From SCRA01 sp035533275 (GTDB lineage: Bacteria > Vulcanimicrobiota > Vulcanimicrobiia > Vulcanimicrobiales > SCRA01), in the NCBI GenBank assembly GCA_035533275.1, contig DATLUD010000016.1, forward strand, positions 23,265-87,264: a stretch of 64,000 nucleotides of DNA, read 5' to 3'. Positions 9,194 through 18,167 of the stretch are shown one piece after another (the first letter of the stretch is position 1; each line of letters begins with the position of its first letter). Under the pieces are notes generated by a model. It ran no database searches. It worked only from the letters and a program-made list of their open reading frames with translations, and had not been told where the DNA came from. Position numbers and translations under genes: made by a program.

Positions 9194-10845
9194 GAACGTC
9201 CTTCGAGCTCCACCCTGCCGAGCGAGAAGTGCAGGTTGACGAAGGCGTCGATCAGCAGGTCTCCGCGCGGCGTGCCCGCGCATGACCAGATGCTCGGATC
9301 GCCGTCGTACGGGAACGATCGCAGCGTGCCGTCGGCCGACAGGAGCACGAAGGCCGCGTTCTTGCGGTCGAAGGTCACCAGCGCATCGCCCAGGCTGCAC
9401 AGCGCCGCGAAGCGGCCGCGGTCGCGGCTCGTCCACGGGTCGGAGGCGGGCGCGAAGCGCGCGATCACCGCGCCGGTCCGCAGGTCGTGCACGCCGCCGC
9501 GTGAGCCGAGGCCGACGACCTTGCCATGGTACCGCGCGATGCCCACCAGCCAGTTGTCCTCGGGCGGCAGCGCCTGGTCGTGCTCGACCGCCGCCATGCT
9601 GCCGTCGATGGCCAGCGTGACCAGGCGCGGATGCCCCTGCGCCGAGACGCCGCGTTGGAGATAGACGTCGAGCGTTCGCTCCCCCGTCGCCAGCAGGCCG
9701 GCGATCAGCGTCGGCTTCTCCACGCGGTCGCTCTGGAGCGCGTCGACGTGCCAGCGCGCCAGCTCGCGTCCGTGCAGGTCGAGGGAGAAGAGGTCGGGGC
9801 GTTGCGCGGCGGCGGCCCAGATGCCGCCGTCGGGCGCCAGCGCGATGGTGCGGCTGTCGAGGTAGCCGCCGGCGCGCGAGAGGTCGGGGATATCCGCGTA
9901 GCCCGCGTCCGTCGATTCGGCGAAGGCGACGGAGGTGAGCTCGCCCATGCCCACGCGCGGCAGCGTGTAGGGATCGTCGGCCCGCGAGCTGGCGTAGTAG
10001 TGCGCGGGAACGCTGGTGGCGAAGGCGATCTCCACGCCGCCCTCGCGCAGCGCCTGCGCGATCAGCGGATAGAGGTGCGGCGCGTTGGAGTGACCGGGGT
10101 AGTTCTCGCCGTACTCGTCGCTCGGGTAGGCGAAAGCGGTGACGCCGTGGTGCACGGCGCCTTCCACGAGCAGGCGCTCCGCGGCGAAGTCCTTGCGCAG
10201 ACGCGCCAGGAACTCGGGCCTCGTCTCCACACGCTTCTGCTCCGGGAGCCACGCCAGGTTGGCGTACCAGTACGGCGGCGCCGTGCCGGCGGCGTCGATG
10301 CGGAGGGTGGAGTGACCGGCGTAGCCGTGCGACTCGATGCGCCAGATGCCGCTGCGCTCCATGGCGGTCAAGTCGTCCCGGCGGAGGCGCCCGGGCGTGC
10401 GGTGGTCCACGCGCTCACCCTCCACGAACATCACGGCCGTCATCCCGTGCTTGCGCAGGACCGGCGTCGCCTCGGTCCAGGCGGAAGCGAACCCGTCGTC
10501 GAAGGTAATCAGCAGCGGTTTGGCCGGGAGCTTCACCGGTTTGCCGGCGATGAAGTCCTCATACGTGCTCAGCGAGATCGTTTGGTAGCCGTCGTGGGCG
10601 AATTGCGTGAGTTGGGCATCGAACTCGGCGGGCGAGAGAAAGGGCTTGGTGCGGGTGTCCTCACCGTGGGCCGTGACGATCGGGTGGTCGGAGACTTGAT
10701 GGTAGAGCACGACCAGCACGGATCGCTCGAAGGGAACGCGCAGAGCCGCGGCGCGAGCGAATGCGGGCAGGGCCGCAAGAAGCACCACGCCCGCGAAGGC
10801 CCATGCCAGCCCTCCGGCGACGTTCTTCCTGGATCTCACCCTCAT
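9190..10845 (-). CDS. secreted polysaccharide deacetylase with C-terminal propeller-like domain
   Basis: A 551-residue exported protein and first gene of the Pel-like operon. It has an N-terminal signal segment (residues about 10-33). A NodB/CE4-type domain follows: LYHQV, LLITFDDGFAS (catalytic base and metal aspartates), ESHGYAGHS (metal histidines) and AFAYPSDEYGENYPG. The length and extra inserts recall PgaB and the PelA deacetylase. From about residue 330 to the end the sequence is a series of short strands of beta-propeller type (GYLDSRTIALAPDGGIWAAA and similar repeats), not part of ordinary PelA. The ATG at 10845 has a strong GGAGGGAGG 6-7 nt upstream. It probably de-N-acetylates the polymer during export. 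No separate hydrolase domain is visible. Confidence 0.8.
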   Translation of the reverse strand: MRVRSRKNVAGGLAWAFAGVVLLAALPAFARAAALRVPFERSVLVVLYHQVSDHPIVTAHGEDTRTKPFLSPAEFDAQLTQFAHDGYQTISLSTYEDFIAGKPVKLPAKPLLITFDDGFASAWTEATPVLRKHGMTAVMFVEGERVDHRTPGRLRRDDLTAMERSGIWRIESHGYAGHSTLRIDAAGTAPPYWYANLAWLPEQKRVETRPEFLARLRKDFAAERLLVEGAVHHGVTAFAYPSDEYGENYPGHSNAPHLYPLIAQALREGGVEIAFATSVPAHYYASSRADDPYTLPRVGMGELTSVAFAESTDAGYADIPDLSRAGGYLDSRTIALAPDGGIWAAAAQRPDLFSLDLHGRELARWHVDALQSDRVEKPTLIAGLLATGERTLDVYLQRGVSAQGHPRLVTLAIDGSMAAVEHDQALPPEDNWLVGIARYHGKVVGLGSRGGVHDLRTGAVIARFAPASDPWTSRDRGRFAALCSLGDALVTFDRKNAAFVLLSADGTLRSFPYDGDPSIWSCAGTPRGDLLIDAFVNLHFSLGRVELEGRS

Positions 10846-10957
10846 ACCGAGCCTCCCTCCTTCGTTATCGTCCGCGCACTCGTCGTTCCCGCGCGGCGCA
10901 GTGCATGCACGCGCTCGCTCGGCTGCCAGCGTAAAGAAGCCGTAAGGTCCGCGGAGC
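10846..10957. promoter_or_regulatory. divergent promoter region between the Pel-like operon and the hybrid kinases
   Basis: This 112-bp gap separates two outward-facing transcription units and must hold promoters for both. It contains the deacetylase ribosome-binding site (GGAGGGAGG read on the minus strand). I could not pick out unambiguous -35/-10 pairs. The arrangement makes co-regulation of the exopolysaccharide genes and the two kinases plausible. Confidence 0.5.
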
Positions 10958-13195
10958 ATGGCCGCGTTGCGTGAGGGGCGGGCGCTCGTGACGCGGCAGC
11001 TGATCGGCGTGCTGGTGTCGGCCGCCGTCATCGGCGCGCTGGTCGTGCTCTATCTGCTGCGCACCGGGCCGGCCAATCCGGTCCCCGTGTTGTTGCTGGG
11101 CGTGCTGGTCTCCACGTTCGTTGGCGGGCTGGTGCCCGGCATCGTCGCCACCGCGCTGGTGGTCACGTACGCGGCCGTCTCGTTCTGGCTGCCCGGTCAT
11201 CCGTGGCGGTACGACTCGGCGCACGTGGTGCGGCTCTGGGCCCTCGTGCTCTTGGCACCCGCCATCGCTCTGCTGGTCGGCTGGCTCCATCACGTTGCGG
11301 AGCAAGGCGAGCGCCGCCGCCGCGCCGTGCAAGCCGCCTTCGATCTGGTGGCCAACCACATCGAGGACTTCGTCGTCCGGCGCAAGCTCTCGGGGGAGAT
11401 CCTTGAGGCCAACGCCAGCTTCGCGAGGTTCTTGGGCGTCGAGCCGGAACGCTTGGTGGGCGTGCGCATCCAGGAGATGCAGCGCTACGGCGTGGAGGGC
11501 GTGGGCGAAGAGTTCGTGCGCCGCGTACGCGAGTCGCTGCAGCACGGCGAGCCGGCGATCACGCGCGTCACCATGACCGATGCGCGCGGCCGCCGCCGCG
11601 AGATGGAGTTCACCTACAGCGCGCTCGACGCTGCCGGCGAAACCGGTGAGGTGCTTACCGTCGGGCGCGACGTCACGGCCTTCGTCGAGCGCGAGGATCT
11701 CTTGCGGCGCGAGAACTCGCGGCTCTTGGAGCTCTCCGAGGCGGCGCACGGACTCTTCCTCACGTTCGACGCCGCGACGCTGGTGGAGCGCCTGCGCGCG
11801 GGCGTCGCCTCGCTGGCGGCGGGGACGGCCCGTCTCTACGCGCCGCTCTCCGACGGGACGCTGGTCGAGACGCGGGACTTGACGGCACGGCCAGACGGCG
11901 AGCCAGCGGATGCCTTCGCGGCGCGCGTGCGGGACGAGGACGAGGTGCAAGCCGATGCCGCGATGTCGCGCGTGGCCTATCCGGTGGCGGGAGCCGGCGG
12001 CGGCGTGGCCTACGTGGTCGACGTCTCGGCATCGCCCGGCGGCCGCGTCGCCCCGGAAGACGACGCGGTGCTCCGTCTCTTCGCCCAGTACTTCGCGGTG
12101 GCCGCGCACAACGCGCTGCTCTATCAGGAGCTGGAGCACCAGCGTACCTCCATCATCGAGCTCAACGCGCTCAAGAGCGACCTCATCGCGATGCTGGCGC
12201 ACGACTTTCGCGGACCCCTCTCCGTGATCTCGGGCAACGCCGAACTGGTCGCCGACGACCCGGCCACGCCGCAGAGCGTTCGCGCCTCGATGGAAGACAT
12301 GGTGGAGGCGGCGATGCGCCTGGGACGTCTTGCGGAGCAGACCCTCGCGCTGGCGCGCGCGGAGCAGAACGAGCTGCAGATCCACCCTGAGCCGACCAAC
12401 GTGGCGGACCTGATGGAGGAGGTGGTCGCGGGGTTCCGCCCGCGGCGCACCGTGCACCTCACCGTGCGCGATCCCGATGCCGTCTGCGAGCTGGATGCGG
12501 AGCGCATGCGCCAAGTCTTCGACAACATCATCTCCAACGCGATCAAGTACTCCCCCGGCGGAGAGCCGGTGGAGGTGGACGTCCATCGTGAGGGAGAGAT
12601 GGTCGCGGTGGAGGTGCGCGACCTCGGCATCGGCATCCCGGAGGGCGACCTGCCGCGCCTCTTCGGCCGCTTCGCGCGGGCCTCCAACGCGCGCGCGCGG
12701 GGGCTCAGCGGGACCGGCTTCGGCCTCTATCTGGCCAAGAAGTTCGTGGACCTCCACGGCGGCGCGATCGTGCTCGCGAGCGAGGAGGGGGCGGGCAGCA
12801 CGTTCACCGTGCGGCTCCCCGTCTCGCGCGGCGGCGTGCGGGAGGTGGGGGCGCGCATCGTGCTGGTGGCCGACGGTGACGCCGATTCCCGAGAGTTCCT
12901 GGGGCACGTGCTGCGCTCGCAAGGCTTCGCCGTGCGCGAGGCCGCCGACGCTCGCGCGGCCGTGGAGCATCTCCTGCGCGATCCCTGCGCGGCCGCCGTC
13001 GTCGACGAGAACCTGCCGGGCCTCGAGGGCCAGGCGCTGCGCGCCCAACTGGTCGAGGCTTGCCGCCAGGGGCCGAAGCTGGTCTCCTTGGGCGGGTTCG
13101 GCTCGTCGGGGCTGCCGGAGAGCGCGGTGAGGGTCACCAAGCCGTTCCTGCTGAAGGATCTGTTCGCCGCGGTCGAACGTTCCGGGACGCGCTGA
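10958..13195 (+). CDS. membrane hybrid sensor histidine kinase (TM-PAS-GAF-HisKA-HATPase-REC)
   Basis: A 745-residue hybrid kinase. About four membrane segments occupy residues 12-105. A PAS domain (about 125-245) and a GAF-like domain (about 265-390) follow. The HisKA helix has MLAHDFRGPL with phospho-accepting H415. The HATPase has N box NIISNAIKYSP and G boxes DLGIGIP and GTGFGLYLAK. The C-terminal receiver (about 630-740) keeps the acid pocket DGDAD, D683 in VVDENLPG and the lysine of VTKPF. It is divergent from the Pel-like operon and overlaps the next kinase gene (TGATG), with which it shares the PAS-GAF-kinase-receiver order and many identical motifs. It likely senses a membrane or cytosolic cue and may feed the GAF-receiver protein of the Pel operon; that link is inference. 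Confidence 0.88.
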   Translation: MAALREGRALVTRQLIGVLVSAAVIGALVVLYLLRTGPANPVPVLLLGVLVSTFVGGLVPGIVATALVVTYAAVSFWLPGHPWRYDSAHVVRLWALVLLAPAIALLVGWLHHVAEQGERRRRAVQAAFDLVANHIEDFVVRRKLSGEILEANASFARFLGVEPERLVGVRIQEMQRYGVEGVGEEFVRRVRESLQHGEPAITRVTMTDARGRRREMEFTYSALDAAGETGEVLTVGRDVTAFVEREDLLRRENSRLLELSEAAHGLFLTFDAATLVERLRAGVASLAAGTARLYAPLSDGTLVETRDLTARPDGEPADAFAARVRDEDEVQADAAMSRVAYPVAGAGGGVAYVVDVSASPGGRVAPEDDAVLRLFAQYFAVAAHNALLYQELEHQRTSIIELNALKSDLIAMLAHDFRGPLSVISGNAELVADDPATPQSVRASMEDMVEAAMRLGRLAEQTLALARAEQNELQIHPEPTNVADLMEEVVAGFRPRRTVHLTVRDPDAVCELDAERMRQVFDNIISNAIKYSPGGEPVEVDVHREGEMVAVEVRDLGIGIPEGDLPRLFGRFARASNARARGLSGTGFGLYLAKKFVDLHGGAIVLASEEGAGSTFTVRLPVSRGGVREVGARIVLVADGDADSREFLGHVLRSQGFAVREAADARAAVEHLLRDPCAAAVVDENLPGLEGQALRAQLVEACRQGPKLVSLGGFGSSGLPESAVRVTKPFLLKDLFAAVERSGTR

Positions 13196-15486
13196 TGGAG
13201 GAGACGTTTCTCCAGACCGTCCGGACGCTGGCGGACTCCATCGTCGAAGGCGTGCTCTTGCTGGATCCCAAGGGCGACCTCGTGATGGCTAACCGCACGG
13301 CGTTCCAGTTCTTCCACGCGGAGCGCGTGGAAGAGCTCCGCGTCCTGCGCGACCGGGCCGCGCGCTTCGAGGTGGTCGATGCCGCGCGCCGTCCCGTGCC
13401 GGAGCGGGATTTCCCGGCCTATCGCGCCATCCGCGGCGAGCGCTTTCGCAACCTGGAGCAGATCTTCAACGAGCGCGCCACCGGCCGCGAGAGCACCCTG
13501 CTCTTCAGCGGCGCTCCGATCTTCGACGTGCGGGGGCACGTCAACTACGCGCTGGTGCTCTTCGCCGACATCACCGAGCGCGCGCAGCGGGGGCGCACGC
13601 TCGAGCACGAGCTGGGCGCGGTGGAGGAGCGCTTTCGCCTGCTGCTGGACCAGCTCACCGAGCAGGTCATGACCCGCACGCTCGACGGCACGGTCACGCA
13701 CGTCAACCGCAGCCTGGCGGAGTTCCTGGGCAAGTCAGCCGTGGAGATCGTGGGGCACCCGGTCATCGAGGTCTTCAGTGAGCCCAACGTCACGGAGGAG
13801 GTGACGCGGGGCCTGCGGCTCGGGCAGATCGTCTCGCGGCGCCTGCAACTGCTCGATGCCACCGGCCGGGCGCGCGACCTGGATTTCACCTGGCAGATCG
13901 TGCCGCGCTCGGAGGGTGACCCCGAGGTGCTGGCGGTCGCGCGCGACGTGACGGCGTTCGTCGACCGCGAGCGCGCGCTCAGCGCGGAGAACGAGCTGAT
14001 GACGGCGCTGGTGCGCGTGGTGCGCCGCATCTTCTCGGGGCTCGATCCGCGCGTGCTGGTGGAGAACGTGGTGCGCGGGGCGCACGAGCTTTTCGGGGGC
14101 TCCGCGGTGCTCTATGCGGCGCTGCCGGACGGCACGTTCGTGGCCGTCGACGACGTCTCGTGGCCGCCCTCGCCCGCCGCGGGCGTCGACGACGAACTGG
14201 TCGCGAACGCGGCGGCTTCCGGCGAGGTCTGGTGCGACGATCCGAGCCATCGCGCGCTGCTGCCCGTGGCCGGCCCGGACGGCGCGACGCGCTGGGTGCT
14301 GGACATCCATCTGAGCGATGACGGCTCGCTGCCGCACGACGAGGAGCGGTTCGCGGCGGAGCTGTTGGCGCGCAACTTCTCCGTGGCCGCCCGCAACGTG
14401 GCGCTCTACGCCGAGCTGGAGCGGCAGCGCGCCTCCGTGATCGAGCTCAACCAGATGAAGAGCGACCTGATCGCGATGCTCGCCCACGACTTCAAAGGCC
14501 CGCTCACCACCATCGCCGGCTTCGCCCAGCTCCTGCTCGACGACGACATCGAGGATCCGCGTGAGCGCCGAGCGTCGCTCGAGGCGGTGCTCAACGCCGC
14601 CATGCGCCTGGCCAGCTTGGCCAGCGACACGCTGATGCTCTCGCGCTTGGAGGAGAACGAGCCGGTGCTCCACGCTGCGCCCTTCGACCTCGCGGCCATG
14701 GTGGAAGAGGTGGTGCGCTCCTACGCGGCGGAGCGCGAGGTGACGGTGGAGGCGGAGTTGGCGCCCGCCGTGGTCACGGGCGACCGGGAGCGCCTGCGCC
14801 AAGTCTTCGAAAACCTCATCTCCAACGCGATCAAGTACTCGCCGGACGGACGCCCGGTGAACGTGCTGGTGCGCCGCGACGGCGACGAGGTGGCCGTGGA
14901 CGTGCGCGACCGCGGCATCGGCATTCCGGCTGACGAGATTCCCGGGCTCTTCGGCCGCTTCGCCCGCGCCTCCAACGCGCGCAAGCTCGGGATCACGGGG
15001 AGCGGCTTCGGACTCTATCTGGCCAAGCAGTTCGTCGAGAAGTCCGGCGGGCGCATCGGCGTCTTCAGCATCGAGGGCAGCGGCAGCACCTTCAGCGTCT
15101 ACCTGCCGCTGGCCGAGGGCGGCGCGCCCGCCGCTGCCTGCCTTCCCAAGCGCGTGCTGGTGGCCGACGACGACGCCGACATCCGCTCGTTCATGGCGCA
15201 CGCGCTGCGCGGGGCCGGCTACGCGGTGCGCGCCGTGGCCGACGGGGTGCAGGCGCTGGAGCGGCTGCGCGTGGAGCGCTTCGACGCCGCCGTGCTGGAT
15301 ATGGACATGCCGGGGCTCACCGGCGAGGAGGTCCGCAAGCACCTGCGAGCGGAGGGGGCGAGCGCGGTGGGCCTGGTCCTCACCAGCGGCATCGCGCAGG
15401 CGCCGCCGCCGGGATGGGACGCCTTCGTGCCCAAGCCCTTCCTGGTGAAGGACCTGGTCGCCGCCGTCGAGCGCGCGCTCCGGTGA
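13195..15486 (+). CDS. soluble hybrid sensor histidine kinase (PAS-PAS-GAF-HisKA-HATPase-REC)
   Basis: A 763-residue hybrid kinase without membrane segments. Two PAS domains (about 5-130 and 140-260) replace the membrane region of its upstream paralogue. A GAF-like domain (about 280-405) precedes HisKA with MLAHDFKGPL and phospho-accepting H431. The HATPase has NLISNAIKYSP, DRGIGIP and GSGFGLYLAK. The receiver has VADDDAD, D702 in VLDMDMPG and KPF. The ATG at 13195 overlaps the preceding TGA by one base, so the pair is translationally coupled. The close match from GAF to receiver suggests tandem duplication followed by replacement of the input domains. Convergent with fabI. Confidence 0.88.
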   Translation: MEETFLQTVRTLADSIVEGVLLLDPKGDLVMANRTAFQFFHAERVEELRVLRDRAARFEVVDAARRPVPERDFPAYRAIRGERFRNLEQIFNERATGRESTLLFSGAPIFDVRGHVNYALVLFADITERAQRGRTLEHELGAVEERFRLLLDQLTEQVMTRTLDGTVTHVNRSLAEFLGKSAVEIVGHPVIEVFSEPNVTEEVTRGLRLGQIVSRRLQLLDATGRARDLDFTWQIVPRSEGDPEVLAVARDVTAFVDRERALSAENELMTALVRVVRRIFSGLDPRVLVENVVRGAHELFGGSAVLYAALPDGTFVAVDDVSWPPSPAAGVDDELVANAAASGEVWCDDPSHRALLPVAGPDGATRWVLDIHLSDDGSLPHDEERFAAELLARNFSVAARNVALYAELERQRASVIELNQMKSDLIAMLAHDFKGPLTTIAGFAQLLLDDDIEDPRERRASLEAVLNAAMRLASLASDTLMLSRLEENEPVLHAAPFDLAAMVEEVVRSYAAEREVTVEAELAPAVVTGDRERLRQVFENLISNAIKYSPDGRPVNVLVRRDGDEVAVDVRDRGIGIPADEIPGLFGRFARASNARKLGITGSGFGLYLAKQFVEKSGGRIGVFSIEGSGSTFSVYLPLAEGGAPAAACLPKRVLVADDDADIRSFMAHALRGAGYAVRAVADGVQALERLRVERFDAAVLDMDMPGLTGEEVRKHLRAEGASAVGLVLTSGIAQAPPPGWDAFVPKPFLVKDLVAAVERALR

Positions 15487-15513
15487 CCCGCGATGCGGCA
15501 GCTCTACGCGCGA

Positions 15514-16308
15514 TCACTCCGCCGGCGCGGGAGCGCTCGGGAAGATGCCCATGGCGTTGAAGCCGGAGTCGACGAAATGCACTCCCGCCGTTACCGCACG
15601 CGAGAGATCCGAGGTGAGAAAGACGGCCGCGTTGCCGACGTCTTCCGGCGTGACGTTGCGGCGCAAGGGCGCCCCGGACGCCACCATCTCGAGGATGTGG
15701 CGGAAGCCGCGGACCTGACGCGAGCTGGCCGTCGAGATGGGGCCGGCGGAGATCGCGTTGACGCGGATGCCGCGCGCGCCGAGGTCGTACGCGAGATAGC
15801 GCACGATCGACTCGAGCGCGGCCTTCGCGATGCCGGCGAGATTGTAGTTCGGCACGATCGACGTCGATCCGAAATAGGTCACCGCGACGATGCTCGCTTC
15901 GTCGTTGAGGACGTCGACGAGGGCGTTTGAAAGCGCGATCAACGAGTAGGACGAGATGTCGAGCGCCAGCGAGAATCCGTCGCGCGACGTCGTGTAGACC
16001 TTGCCTTGCAGGTCCTCTTTGTTGGTGTAGGCGATGGAGTGCACCAACGCATCGAGGCTGCCGTAGTCTCGGCGCACCGCTTTGCCCAGCTCGGCGAGCG
16101 CCTCGTCGGATCTCACGTCGCAAGGATAGCAGCGAGAGCCGCCCAGTTCGGCGGCGAGCTTCTCGACTTCGTCGCGAACCCGGTCGCCTTGATAGATGAA
16201 ACACAGGCGCGCGCCGTGCGCGTGCAAGGCCCGCGCGATGCCGGTTGCGATCGACCAGCGGTTGGCGACGCCCGTGACGAGCGCAGTCTTTCCATCTAAG
16301 AGTGCCAT
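15514..16308 (-). CDS. fabI: enoyl-ACP reductase FabI
   Basis: A 264-residue SDR. The glycine motif GVANRWSIATGIA is the FabI form (Gly-Val-Ala-Asn, then Ser-Ile-Ala). The catalytic triplet is Y145, Y155 and K162 in TYFGSTSIVPNYNLAGIAK, with the FabI-specific Y-x6-K spacing that distinguishes it from ordinary SDRs. It carries out the NAD(P)H-dependent last step of fatty-acid elongation in the cytosol. Length is normal. It lies 6 bp after the flavin enoyl-reductase homologue on the same strand, so the two are probably one transcript. Convergent with the second hybrid kinase, 27 bp apart. Confidence 0.93.
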   Translation of the reverse strand: MALLDGKTALVTGVANRWSIATGIARALHAHGARLCFIYQGDRVRDEVEKLAAELGGSRCYPCDVRSDEALAELGKAVRRDYGSLDALVHSIAYTNKEDLQGKVYTTSRDGFSLALDISSYSLIALSNALVDVLNDEASIVAVTYFGSTSIVPNYNLAGIAKAALESIVRYLAYDLGARGIRVNAISAGPISTASSRQVRGFRHILEMVASGAPLRRNVTPEDVGNAAVFLTSDLSRAVTAGVHFVDSGFNAMGIFPSAPAPAE

Positions 16309-16314
16309 GAGCCC

Positions 16315-17892
16315 TCAGTATGCGACGGGGGATTGGGGAGCGCCTTCCGGCGTCGCGGCCTCGGCCATCTTCGCGATCACGTCGGCCGCGGTGTAGGCAT
16401 GACCGCCGGGCGGCAGGAAGCGCGGAATCTCGGTCAGGTCGTTGCCCGCCGTCACGATTCCCGCCTCCACGCGACCGTCTTCGCGTATCTGCGGCAGCCC
16501 GATGGTCGCTACGAGCGCGTTGCAGATGCACTTGCGCCCCACGGTATCCTCGATCTTACCGCCCTTGGCGACGTACAGGTCCGTCGGCTCGCCGGCGCAA
16601 CGGTAGCCGATCCTCCCCGAGGGGGCCTTGTACGCTTCGCGCAGATAGCCGAGATCGCAGATGCGCGTTCGCTCGGCGTAGACGTCGTCTTCCGACATCG
16701 TCCCCTCCAAGTGCGCGACCTTGAAGGGAAAGCTCGTCGGGGAGGCCAGGGCATCGGTCGAGACGCGGGCCTCGCCGGCGAGGGCCTTTTCCAGCAGGGC
16801 GCGCTTGTAGTCGTCCCGCAGGCCGGACTCGGCGCAGAACGCGAAGGCGGTCCCCATCTGCACGCCCGCCGCTCCCGCGGCCAGGGCCTCGCGCAGCTTC
16901 TCGGGCGATCCGTATCCGCCGGCGAGCCAGAACGGCAGGCCCAACGCGCGGATCTTCTCGAGGTCGACGCAGTCGCGCTCGCCGTAGACGACGTCGCCGG
17001 TCTCGTCGAGCTGGAGCTTTCCTCGCGGCGGCGCGTTGTGCCCGCCCGCAGTTGGCCCTTCGATGACGAAGCCGTCGATTCGTCCGTTCGTCCTCTTGAC
17101 GAGGGTCGTCGCCAGCGTGTTCGAGGCGACGATCGCGATGAACGCGGGACGCTCGAGCGGCGGCAGATCGCCTTCCATGAAGTCCCGCGGGACGAACGTC
17201 ATCGTCGTGTCGTCGCCTTCCTGCGCGCCGGTGACGGAGAGCGGGTAGGTCGCCGGCTCGTGCTTGACCAGACGATCGAGGACGTCGGGGATCTTCACGG
17301 GGATCCCCGCGCCCATGAGAATGTATCCGACGCCGGCGAGCAAGGCACCGTAGATCGAAGGCAGATGCGGAAGCTGGATCTTCTCGAGGTAGTTGATTCC
17401 GACGGGGTTTCCATGGCCCTCGCGAGCGAGGAACACCTCGACGAAGTTGGCGGCGATGCACAGCGCATGCAGCTTGCGCGGGCCCTGCTTGACGTGCAGC
17501 GGGAGCGTCTTGTACGGCTCGTTCGCCGCCCTGCCGCCGGGTACGTAGTACGCCTTCCAGATGCGCTCGGCAACGCTCCGAAACGGAAAGTGCTCGAGAG
17601 CGCGCCGCATGTGCCCGCCCGGGTCACCGTCTTGGAGCCGCCGGGCGAGGATCTGATCGAGCGCCACTCCGGAGACGACCCCCAGTTGGCCGAGCGCGGA
17701 GACGGCCCGCGCCAGCCGCCAATTCGAGACCCCCGCGCCCATGCCGCCTTGGATGATGCTTGGATTGCCGCTCGTGTGGAGCACTATCGCACAACTCTCC
17801 TCGAAACGTGCGGATGGCTCGACGAAGCCGGCGTCGACTTGGGGGAGCCGCACGCGATGATTCGTCGAGCCGTCCGTACGCGGTTCAGGCAT
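16315..17892 (-). CDS. NMO/PfaD-type FMN enzyme (nitronate monooxygenase or enoyl reductase family)
   Basis: A 525-residue TIM-barrel flavoprotein of the 2-nitropropane dioxygenase superfamily. Family motifs are IIQGGMGAGVSNWRLARAVS at the N-terminus, EGPTAGGHNAPPRG (FMN and active-site region) and LAGGYGSPEKLREALAAGAAGVQMGTAFAFC. At 525 residues it is longer than FabK or typical nitronate monooxygenase (about 320-350) and nearer to PfaD-type enoyl reductases. The ATG at 17892 was chosen; GTG and TTG codons a few residues upstream are alternatives. Its position directly upstream of fabI suggests a lipid or polyketide reductive role, but a nitronate-detoxifying role cannot be ruled out. Confidence 0.75.
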   Translation of the reverse strand: MPEPRTDGSTNHRVRLPQVDAGFVEPSARFEESCAIVLHTSGNPSIIQGGMGAGVSNWRLARAVSALGQLGVVSGVALDQILARRLQDGDPGGHMRRALEHFPFRSVAERIWKAYYVPGGRAANEPYKTLPLHVKQGPRKLHALCIAANFVEVFLAREGHGNPVGINYLEKIQLPHLPSIYGALLAGVGYILMGAGIPVKIPDVLDRLVKHEPATYPLSVTGAQEGDDTTMTFVPRDFMEGDLPPLERPAFIAIVASNTLATTLVKRTNGRIDGFVIEGPTAGGHNAPPRGKLQLDETGDVVYGERDCVDLEKIRALGLPFWLAGGYGSPEKLREALAAGAAGVQMGTAFAFCAESGLRDDYKRALLEKALAGEARVSTDALASPTSFPFKVAHLEGTMSEDDVYAERTRICDLGYLREAYKAPSGRIGYRCAGEPTDLYVAKGGKIEDTVGRKCICNALVATIGLPQIREDGRVEAGIVTAGNDLTEIPRFLPPGGHAYTAADVIAKMAEAATPEGAPQSPVAY

Positions 17893-18167
17893 CGAGCCGG
17901 GTGAAGGGGACGACACCAAAACACGGGCCGCGCTCAGGCGCGACCTCCATCATGGGTACCACACGATCGTCGCCTCGTTGAGAAGAGATGGAGAAGGACT
18001 GAGGAGTCCGCTCTCCGCCGTGATGCGGTGATAGTTGGGCGCTTGCGGCACTTTCATCCGAGAAAGAGCGTTGACTCGTACAGTCAGGCGTACGTGCCGC
18101 CCGGGCGGCGGCCGTCTTGAACAGCAAGGAGTATTCTCATGTCAGATCACCGGAAGGGGCGCGAATC
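17893..18167. promoter_or_regulatory. divergent intergenic region before the cytochrome-porin gene
   Basis: About 275 bp between the flavoenzyme gene (minus) and the cytochrome-porin gene (plus). A TTGACT hexamer at 18071-18076 could be a -35 element for the plus gene, but no good -10 sits at the right spacing. The purine run GGAAGG near 18152 serves as ribosome-binding site for the GTG start at 18168. No other structure was seen. Confidence 0.35.
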
